Origin: Mesostigma viride
Lineage: Eukaryota > Streptophyta > Mesostigmatophyceae > Mesostigmatales > Mesostigmataceae
Direction: 5' to 3'
Length of the DNA: 64,000 bases
Assembly (NCBI GenBank): GCA_009746045.1
Contig: RPFO01000276.1
Span: 1,715,515 to 1,779,514, forward strand
The number at the start of each line of letters is the position of its first letter. Position 1 is the stretch's first letter. The notes below the pieces were generated by a model, which saw nothing but the letters and a program-made list of their open reading frames with translations, ran no database searches and was not told the DNA's origin. A program made the position numbers and the translations under genes. Positions 57,803-64,000 of this stretch are shown here, piece by piece.

Positions 57803-58455
57803 AGTTAGCATATTGGGGCACCAATGTGCTAGATGGATGCAGGTTGAGGAGACCTTTCCAACGCCGTGTCAACCGCCTAGAACAGACAAGGGACTAGAAA
57901 GTTATCAAGTCCCGAAGTACTGCCGACCGGTGGGCGAGGGCGGGGCACACTCAGGGCATAGTGGACAGGACACGTGGCAGGCCGTGCCTGCACAGGCTTA
58001 GCCTGTACTCTCACGTGACTGGGACACAGTGTACTGAGGGCTCAACGGTACTGTGGCTAGTAGAAGCCAGTAACCAGCCAGCAGGTCTGCAAGGATGTAA
58101 GTCCTTGCAGGACTGTGGCAGGTCCTGTGCTGTCCTAGACACAGGATAGCCAGAGATTCCTGTATGCTGCCTGCAACAGGATGCAGGGCAGCGATACGAG
58201 GCTCTGGCAATGTAGCGTTGCCCAGCGTTGCTCATGACCGAGGAACAAGGATGGAACGAGGTTGCATATAGCTCGAGGCTCAACGAGGCAACGAGCGTCT
58301 TCACACACGAACCTTGGTCGTCACGACGAGTGGCGAGCCTATCGAGGGTCGTAGGCCTGGTGTGAGGATAAAGGTTGCTAGCCAGCAGCCTAGGGTCATT
58401 CCAGCCGGCAAGGACCAGGAGCTCACAAGCTCTGCTGACGAGTTGCTGCGCAAAT
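57803..58455 (+). repeat. 3' LTR (653 bp)
   Basis: Over 99% identical to the 5' LTR, differing by one indel and two substitutions. It is followed by CATAC and then viral sequence. Confidence 0.92.
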
Positions 58456-58609
58456 CATACGGAGAGACCTGCCCAAGTGCAAGTGCCGAAAGCAAGAGGG
58501 CGGCGGAGGCGGGAGGATCAAGAGGAGGTGCAAGTCCTCGGACCTGGCCGCCATCATCAAGCCTCGCGTGAAACGGTTCAAGAAGAAGTTCGTCGTGCGT
58601 TTCAAATGA
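58456..58609 (+). pseudogene. 3' part of the interrupted conserved giant-virus gene
   Basis: After the second CATAC the frame reads RRDLPKCKCRKQEGGGGG, then a basic C-terminus (RRCKSSDLAAIIKPRVKRFK, ending KKKFVVRFK) and TGA at 58607-58609. High GC and codon use match the 5' part at 47821-48292 and not the element. Together the two parts encode an uninterrupted 206-residue protein. Confidence 0.8.
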
Positions 58610-58667
58610 TTCTGGGACGCGGTCGCTCGAATTATTCTTCTGCTCCGTACTCTGAAGAAGGCCCGGG

Positions 58668-59018
58668 ATGGACGCGGTGGTAAGCGCGTTCGCCTGGTTG
58701 TACGTCGCGGTGGTCGTGACGCCCCTCCGAGACCTTTTCATGAAAGGCCCCAAGTTCAGCGAGATGGGGTTCTGGATGGGGATGGAGGAGTCGGATATCT
58801 GCTCCGAGATGACGCGCACGTCATCCGACATATGGAGGGAGAACCCGTCCCGGTGCTCGGACGTGATCGCGTCGAGATTCGAGAGTCTGCACACGCTGGT
58901 GCGCGTGATGCTCGTGTGGTACCTCGGATACCTCGTCTTACGAGGGATCCTGCAACTGCTATGGAGACTGCCTAGTTTCCTGATGTACACTGCGTCCTCG
59001 TGGACGAAACGAAATTGA
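58668..59018 (+). CDS. Membrane protein with two hydrophobic helices
   Basis: A 116-residue protein from the ATG at 58668. Hydrophobic segments AFAWLYVAVVVTPLRDLF near the N-terminus and VRVMLVWYLGYLVLRGILQL in the second half flank a polar middle. No family is recognised. It is just downstream of the interrupted gene and intact. Confidence 0.5.
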   Translation: MDAVVSAFAWLYVAVVVTPLRDLFMKGPKFSEMGFWMGMEESDICSEMTRTSSDIWRENPSRCSDVIASRFESLHTLVRVMLVWYLGYLVLRGILQLLWRLPSFLMYTASSWTKRN

Positions 59019-59030
59019 GTAGGATGATGG

Positions 59031-59054
59031 ATTTTATTGCGTACATAATAAAAT
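59031..59054. terminator. ATTTTATT...AATAAAAT hairpin between convergent genes
   Basis: An 8-bp perfect stem around GCGTACAT lies between the membrane protein gene (+) and the next - strand gene. Same class as the hairpin at 42517. Confidence 0.6.
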
Positions 59055-59120
59055 ACGATTGCGAACATTCACTCGTGACCGACCGAAACGAATTAACGGA
59101 TCAAGGAATCCTAAGGAAAG

Positions 59121-59510
59121 CTAGATCCCGTGACGAATCATGTCCCTGAACCGCGGCATCTCGCGCCCCTCCGGCCTCCGTTCGCGCGCATCGTTCGCCG
59201 GCTCCGGCACCCGATCGGTCTCGCTGGAGAGCCCGGCGCGCGTCTCGCCGCGGCGGAGGAACTTGAACCCCTTGAGCGCGATGAACCCGGACACCAAAAC
59301 GCCGAGGATCGCGTCCAAATGGCGCGACAACGCCTCGATCTTGCGTCTCATCCGCTCGACGCACTCGTCCGAGGCACCGCGGAGGGTGAGGACGCACAGC
59401 AGTCTCGCCAGTCCCTCCGCGGCTCGACTCATGACATAGTACAGCGCCCACAAGGCCGCGGCGAAGGCGGTGGCCCACGTCGCCAAAGTCACCACCCATC
59501 GAGGCGCCAT
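59121..59510 (-). CDS. Membrane protein
   Basis: A 129-residue protein. An N-terminal hydrophobic helix (WVVTLATWATAFAAALWALY) and a second one (LDAILGVLVSGFIALKGF) flank a helical cytoplasmic-type segment (CVERMRRKIEALSRHL). The C-terminal tail is polar. Family unknown. Confidence 0.5.
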   Translation of the reverse strand: MAPRWVVTLATWATAFAAALWALYYVMSRAAEGLARLLCVLTLRGASDECVERMRRKIEALSRHLDAILGVLVSGFIALKGFKFLRRGETRAGLSSETDRVPEPANDARERRPEGREMPRFRDMIRHGI

Positions 59511-59562
59511 CGCGCAGGCCGGCTAGCTAGATACAGGAAGGGTGACATATTTCTACGCGGCT

Positions 59563-59832
59563 CTAGCCCCCGCCCACGAGCTGGAGAGCGGACGCGATGG
59601 GAGTGGGAGACCCGAGACCCGTCCTGGAGTCCTTCCACGCGAGGTACGCGAGGCCCGCGGCGGACACGAGACCGACCGAGAACATCCCGTACTGCGTCCA
59701 CCAGCACCGCCAGTCGGTCGAACGGCAGCGGGTGACCTTCTTCAAGTAGGTGTGACTCGTGTAGGTGTGGAAGAGGATGATCGCGGCGAGGGCGCTCATG
59801 TAGTACGCGTCGAGCGTGATCTGGATGGCCAT
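59563..59832 (-). CDS. Membrane protein
   Basis: An 89-residue protein from the ATG at 59830-59832. Two hydrophobic stretches (YYMSALAAIILFHTY, YGMFSVGLVSAAGLAYLAW) enclose a Cys/Trp-rich loop (RCRSTDWRCWW). It is part of a run of small membrane proteins on this side of the retrotransposon. Family unknown. Confidence 0.5.
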   Translation of the reverse strand: MAIQITLDAYYMSALAAIILFHTYTSHTYLKKVTRCRSTDWRCWWTQYGMFSVGLVSAAGLAYLAWKDSRTGLGSPTPIASALQLVGGG

Positions 59833-59903
59833 TCGGGTCGCGCGTCGTGTTATAGTTATCGCCCAGAAAAAAAATGCGTATCGGACGCCAGCCTTAGATC
59901 GAC

Positions 59904-60221
59904 TCAATAATTCCACATCTCGGCCACCAGGTCCGCCGCCGCGTCCGTGATCGAACCGAGCTCGTTCGAGTGCACGGACCCGTGAGGCACAGGGTTACCG
60001 AGGATCGTGATCGTGCTGGCCGAGCCGCGCGTCTTCACGATCTGGAGACTCTCGTCGTCCGCGATCCGGAAATTGTAGCTCACGGGGATCGGCGCGTCGG
60101 CGTACTCGTCCGCGTACCGGTACAACTGCGTGTTGGAGATCTGCGCGTTCCGCTCGGCACTCCCCGCCACCCCTTGGAAACTCGCGTGGTTCGTGTCCAC
60201 GAGTCGCAGGTTCGTGCTGGT
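59904..60221 (-). pseudogene. 3' part of the third LamG-type gene, cut by a DNA transposon
   Basis: It encodes the family tail (VSYNFRIADDESLQIVKTRG, ILGNPVPHGSVHSNELGSIT) matching paralogues 1 and 2 at 3188-5366. The upstream end (TSTNLRLVDTNHASFQG) abuts the transposon terminal repeat. The remaining 5' part is at 63499-64000. A GTG at 60198-60200 could start a short product, but the fragment lacks the sandwich domain. Confidence 0.7.
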
Positions 60222-60348
60222 GGCCGCAAGTTTGCTCAGTTGGCCAAGAGTTTGCTCACTTGGGTGCCAAACTCACAAAGTAACGTAAAATCAACGAAAT
60301 AACTGCATACAATTAGCCTTTTGGCCTAGCCCATTCAATTATTCCGTC

Positions 60349-60373
60349 AACCCCCCCCCCCCCCCCCCCCCCC
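60349..60373. repeat. Poly-C run (about 25)
   Basis: A single long C homopolymer in the left part of the DNA transposon. Its real length is uncertain in any assembly. Confidence 0.9.
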
Positions 60374-60609
60374 TTATTCCCGCTGGTCTAGTACAAAAGC
60401 CTGAATTCCTGGCTGCCTGAGCTTGGGAGGCAGCCGTTGATTCTAAACAAATGCCATGCCAGTTGTAACAACTCCTTGGAATAATTTCAGTGAAACAAGT
60501 TATAATTCATGCAAGCTCACACCATTTGCAGCTGAGTCATGATACATATTGTAAGCACTTTTGTAGTGCCATTCTTAATGTTCCTTTAATTTGCAGTTTG
60601 CCATGCCCA

Positions 60610-60744
60610 TTAATATTCCCCCCATGCCCGGCCCCATGCCTGCCATTCCCCCATACCCCCCATGCCCCCCATGCCCCCCATGCCCCCATGCCCCCCATTC
60701 CCCCATGCCTGGCATGCCTGGCATGCCCATGCCCATGCCCATGC

Positions 60745-60782
<38 letters not shown>

Positions 60783-60783
60783 A

Positions 60784-60830
<47 letters not shown>

Positions 60831-60831
60831 A

Positions 60832-60922
<91 letters not shown>

Positions 60923-60930
60923 CTGCCCAT

Positions 60931-60964
<34 letters not shown>

Positions 60965-63077
60965 CCACCCATGCTGCCCATGCCGCCCATGCCACCCATT
61001 CCCGTGCCGTTCATACCCATGCCAACCATACTCGTGCCATCTGTGCCCATGCTATTCATGCCCTGCATGCCAAACATGCCCATGTTGGCATCCTGCGTGC
61101 CAGTGCAGCCCATGCCCTTGCCCTCGCTACCCTTGCCCTTGCCCATGATGTCGTCGCCCATGCCACCAAGTGAGTCTTCTGATTTAGGCTTTTTTGTAGG
61201 CTTGGATTGCGTCTCTGTGTTCGTAAGATCCACGAATGCTTTTCTATCCTTGCGGGCATGCTTGGCAGTTGGCAGTTCCGGTGTGAGTGAAGCACGCTTG
61301 GCAGGCGATTCTGGCACGAGGGATGCACGCCTGTGGGCAGCCGGCTTTCCTGGCGTGAGTGATGCACGCCTGGCAGCTGGAGATGCTGGCACAGGTGATG
61401 CCAGCTTGGGCACCTTTGCAGGGCGAGAAGACTGCCATCCCGGTGCCTCATCGAAAGGAAAAGGGGCTGAATCATTGCCCACACGGCAGAACGCAGCCGG
61501 ATACTTGGAGAACTGCTGCACATCAAGCGTGGCCAAGAGACCTTCACCATTTGCCAAGGTGGCATCCCTAGCTGGCCCAGGTGGCATCGCGTAGGGCTTG
61601 CCGTTTCCGTCAAGAGCTTGGGTGAAAGGCATGCCTTTGCCATCAAGGGGCAGCTTGACAAACACCACAGGGGTCATTACATCAATGATGGGGCGCTGAC
61701 TCGAGCGTTGCTTAAGGCCCTTCAGGTTGGAGACTGTGGTTTTGGCCATGAAGAAGCCTGCACCTTCAACCACTGAAACGACTACGTATGTCGCTTGGGG
61801 TCGTGCACTTGCAAAGATGGAGCCGCGCTCGATGGTAGGTGCTGTCCCAGAACAATCCTGGTTGATGTCAGCTGAACGCAGCAGTGCATCACCCGCAGCC
61901 ACTCCCTGGCCACTGCCATGGGCATGTTGATGGCCATGTTCATTGCCCTTGGCATCGCCGTGGGCATGGCCATGGTCACTGGCATCGGCATCGGTTTGAC
62001 CATCAACGTGATCGCCGACACCATCGACCTTGGTGTCGGCATCTCTGTCGCCTTGTTCAGATCCGGCACATCCCTGTAACAAGTAACGCGTTCCGGCAGC
62101 ACCAATGAATGATTGCACATAATGCATGAATGCACATACGTCATGCACATATAAACATGCAGCAACAAAGAAACATGTCGAAAGCTGCCCCCCGCAATTT
62201 ACAAATTTGCAAAACAGCCACTAACTAAAGTCGCCACGATGTCGTGATTTCATACTATGCCGTTCTTTACCTGATTTCTCGTTTCATGGGACGTATCGGA
62301 TGCCTTCCCATCTTGCTGCTGATTTGCGACGCCATCGGCATCACCATCGCCGTCGCTATCCCCATCGCTATCACCGTCGCTATCACCATCGCACTTGGCA
62401 TAGACATCGCCGTCGCCTCCCTCATCTCCAGCACATCCCTGTGCAACCCGCGTGGTGGCAGCACCGCAGAGATTGAAGTGCAAAAAGGAATCACTAACTG
62501 AAGGATGCTGCGCTAAAGAAACCTGCGAGTTCCCGCGAATGCATGACCGCTATATACCGCAAAACGAAAGTCCGCAGCAGGCAGCCTGTCCTGATTTCAA
62601 AAATACTTCGCCCTGTACCTGCTTTCTGGTGCCCTTGAATACATTGGTCGCCGTCCCGGCTTGCTCCTTAGTTGTCATGGGCTTCATTTTCCCACTTAAA
62701 ACGGCACGGTCCAGTTCGTTAAGGTCAGTTCCTTCCAATATGGCCATGTCCCCAGCTAGAAGGGCCCTATCCTCAGCCTCCTCAGCATCTTCTTCCCCAT
62801 CAGAGTGGGCTTCTTTGTCATCAGCAGCCCTCTTGTCGATTCCTTTCGCGCTATCAGGCTGATTGCCCAGGTCATTCGGAGCGACTTTCCTGGCGACCTT
62901 CGTATCGCCGCAGCATTCCTTGCACAGAATTGTCTGTCCAAAACCCTCTTCTCCCACGCCGACACCACAAAAAACATGCATCCACTTGCCGCACGTGCAC
63001 TTGTGGACTGGGCCAACCATGTTTTCGCAACCACCCCCGCATAATTGCATGGTTTCGGTGCCCATTGTGTCAGCCAT
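60610..63077 (-). CDS. Spliced transposon-borne gene: zinc finger, acidic repeats, Met-Gly repeat tail
   Basis: The first exon, from the ATG at 63075-63077, holds a PHD-like cysteine cluster (CGGGCENMVG, CTCGKWMHVFC, CKECCG) and an acidic stretch. Two downstream blocks (about 62260-62440 and 61880-62065) start with the same GGATGTGC(T/C)GGA after pyrimidine-AG, which looks like repeated exon starts. The last exon (from about 62065) has a globular part (VVSVVEGAGFF, VVFVKLPLDGKGMPFTQALD), a Ser/Pro/Lys part (RRASLTPGKPAAHRRAS) and about 110 residues of Met-Gly repeats. Exact splice sites are not fixed. Function unknown; no DDE transposase motif is clear. Confidence 0.5.
60720..60965. repeat. 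CATGCC hexanucleotide array
   Basis: About 40 units of CATGCC with occasional CAAGCC. They encode Met-Gly on the minus strand; the other frames also stay open (Cys-Pro, His-Ala) because of the six-base period. Confidence 0.9.
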
Positions 63078-63255
63078 TTCCGCTTGTTCTCACCCACCGA
63101 TCTCACCTTAAAACGTGTTCAACAGTTGCTTTCACCTGTTTGAATTCAAAGTGCAGTGCAGTCCGTTAAACCCAAAATGCCGAGCACGCATAAAATGCCT
63201 CGCTACAACGGTAGTTGCGACTGATGCGCGGCTGTTCAGAAAGGACGGAGAATCC

Positions 63256-63412
63256 AAAAGTGCCTAGGCAAATCTAAAAATGCCTAGGCATTTTTATTGC
63301 GACCAATTCGTTGCTGTTCAGATCTAGTTCACGGAAAAAATGCCTAGGCATTTTTAGATTTGAGATCTAGTCCTGCCTAGGCGAATCCAAAAGTGCCTAG
63401 GCATTTTTCGAT
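63256..63412. repeat. Cluster of TGCCTAGGCA palindromes
   Basis: TGCCTAGGCA or close forms occur five times in about 155 bp. Most are next to an ATTTTTAGATTTG or AATCTAAAAA stretch and thus in both orientations. They lie just inside the right transposon end, a usual place for transposase-binding sites. Confidence 0.75.
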
Positions 63413-63498
63413 TTGCCGTAGTTCCTGAACAAGCCGCGCGTTGCGCGCCGAAAGTTTGCTCACTTGAATGCCTTGGCCAACTGAGCAAACTCGCGGCC

Positions 63499-64000
63499 AC
63501 CGACTCTTCTTGTACCACACGTCGATCGGCTTCTCCCCGCTCCCGTACGCGGGCGACCCCAGACGGACCGCCACCGTTTCCGTGAGGCCCAGCGTGACGT
63601 CCCACGTCTGCGCGCCTGCCGACTCATCGCTCAGGAGTTTCGCGGCGGAAAGGGTCTGCGGGACGCCGTTGACGTACAGCACGACCGCGCCGTCGGTCCC
63701 GCTCACGCCGATCCCCACGCCCAGCTGGAACTCGCGCGACGCCACGACGGGGGAAGAGGTCTCCGCGTAGACCAGACCGTTGGACGCCAGCAGGGCGCCG
63801 CCCTTGAACACCCACACGCGGACGTGCTCGCCGGGGGTCGAGAGGGAACCGAACGCGAACAGTTCGAGAGTGCCCGACGGACTCGCGGCAATCGTCGCGA
63901 CGGACGTGTTGCGCGCGAAAGGGTAGCCCGCGCCCGTGCACGCGCCGAGGGACGTCTTGGGTTTCACCGTGACCGTCGCAACCGCGTGGTTCCGTCCTCG
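63499..64000 (-). pseudogene. 5' part of the third LamG-type gene, partial at window end
   Basis: It encodes a ConA/LamG-like sandwich (GTLELFAFGSLSTPGEHVRV, FQLGVGIGVSGTDGAVVLYV, TWDVTLGLTETVAVRLG) ending DVWYKKSR at the transposon. That matches the VWYDDLR position in paralogue 2. The gene runs off the right edge, so its start is not seen. Joining it to 59904-60221 needs one extra base if GGCC is the target duplication. Confidence 0.7.

Larger units (their letters stand above)
48293..58455 (+). mobile_element. Ty1/copia-order LTR retrotransposon, 10.16 kb
   Basis: Bounded by 654/653-bp LTRs and a 5-bp CATAC duplication. It encodes an unknown ORF, Gag with a CCHC knuckle, integrase, a retropepsin-like domain, reverse transcriptase and RNase H. 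Integrase precedes RT, as in copia elements. Base composition is visibly less GC-rich than the virus, matching a nuclear host element. pol is frameshifted at least twice and split by a nested element, so this copy needed trans help or decayed after insertion. LTR ends are AGTTAG...CAAAT, not the usual TG...CA. Confidence 0.92.
60226..63494. mobile_element. DNA transposon with terminal inverted repeats (3.27 kb)
   Basis: The left end GCAAGTTTGCTCAGTTGGCC is matched in reverse complement by the right end (GGCCAACTGAGCAAACTCGC at 63475-63494), with one mismatch. The inversion can be extended by GGTGGCC on each side. GGCC flanks both ends (60222-60225, 63495-63498) and may be the target duplication. 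A second, direct copy of AGTTTGCTCACTTG lies at 60249 and 63453. The interior is less GC-rich and carries a spliced gene, repeats and palindromes. No standard transposase is recognised. Confidence 0.75.

Noticed and set aside
60591-61173. Plus-strand Cys-Pro and His-Ala repeat proteins
   Set aside because: They arise only from the CATGCC hexanucleotide array; the minus strand has a long non-repetitive extension.

Overview
The window looks like a GC-rich giant DNA virus genome (Nucleocytoviricota) of an algal host, most likely sampled as a copy integrated in the host nucleus. Evidence for the virus: short, tightly packed, intronless genes on both strands, including a D5-like SF3 helicase, an archaeo-eukaryotic primase, a YqaJ-type exonuclease, a poxvirus A22-like RuvC resolvase, a capping-enzyme-like nucleotidyltransferase, a VLTF-2-like zinc-finger protein, KilA-N/MSV199-type proteins, a SET methyltransferase, and several families seen almost only in these viruses. 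Evidence for integration or host contact: two host-type mobile elements of different base composition sit inside viral genes. I cannot assign the order or genus.

Layout. 1-3 kb: a long inverted repeat, a duplicated upstream region and three small genes. 3-10 kb: two LamG/concanavalin-like paralogues, a DNA-binding-type protein, a Rieske oxygenase and a locally duplicated KilA-like locus. 10-23 kb: a putative ssDNA-binding protein, an HNH gene, a VLTF-2-like factor, a cysteine desulfurase, a PD-(D/E)XK nuclease and many unknowns. 23.7-31.1 kb: one enormous repeat-rich coiled-coil gene with an 8 x 120-bp array. 31-48 kb: the replication, recombination and transcription block (helicase, resolvase, exonuclease, primase, capping-like enzyme), with SET, SLATT, DUF3179-like and cobalamin adenosyltransferase genes. 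48.3-58.5 kb: a 10.2-kb Ty1/copia-order LTR retrotransposon with 654/653-bp LTRs and a CATAC target duplication. It interrupts a conserved viral gene whose frame is restored exactly if the element is removed. The retrotransposon itself carries a nested 1.74-kb terminal-inverted-repeat element. 58.6-60.2 kb: small membrane proteins and the 3' part of a third LamG-type gene. 60.2-63.5 kb: a second DNA transposon with terminal inverted repeats and a spliced, eukaryote-like cargo gene. 63.5-64 kb: the 5' part of the third LamG-type gene, running off the window.

A recurring oddity is the number of single-base frameshifts in otherwise well conserved viral genes. At least four lie at C6 tracts that would be in frame as C7. 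This suggests homopolymer errors in a long-read assembly, possibly mixed with real decay of an endogenous virus. Where I give a frameshifted gene, the span covers both frames. Several convergent gene pairs are separated by TTTATT...AATAAA hairpins that probably act as shared 3'-end signals.
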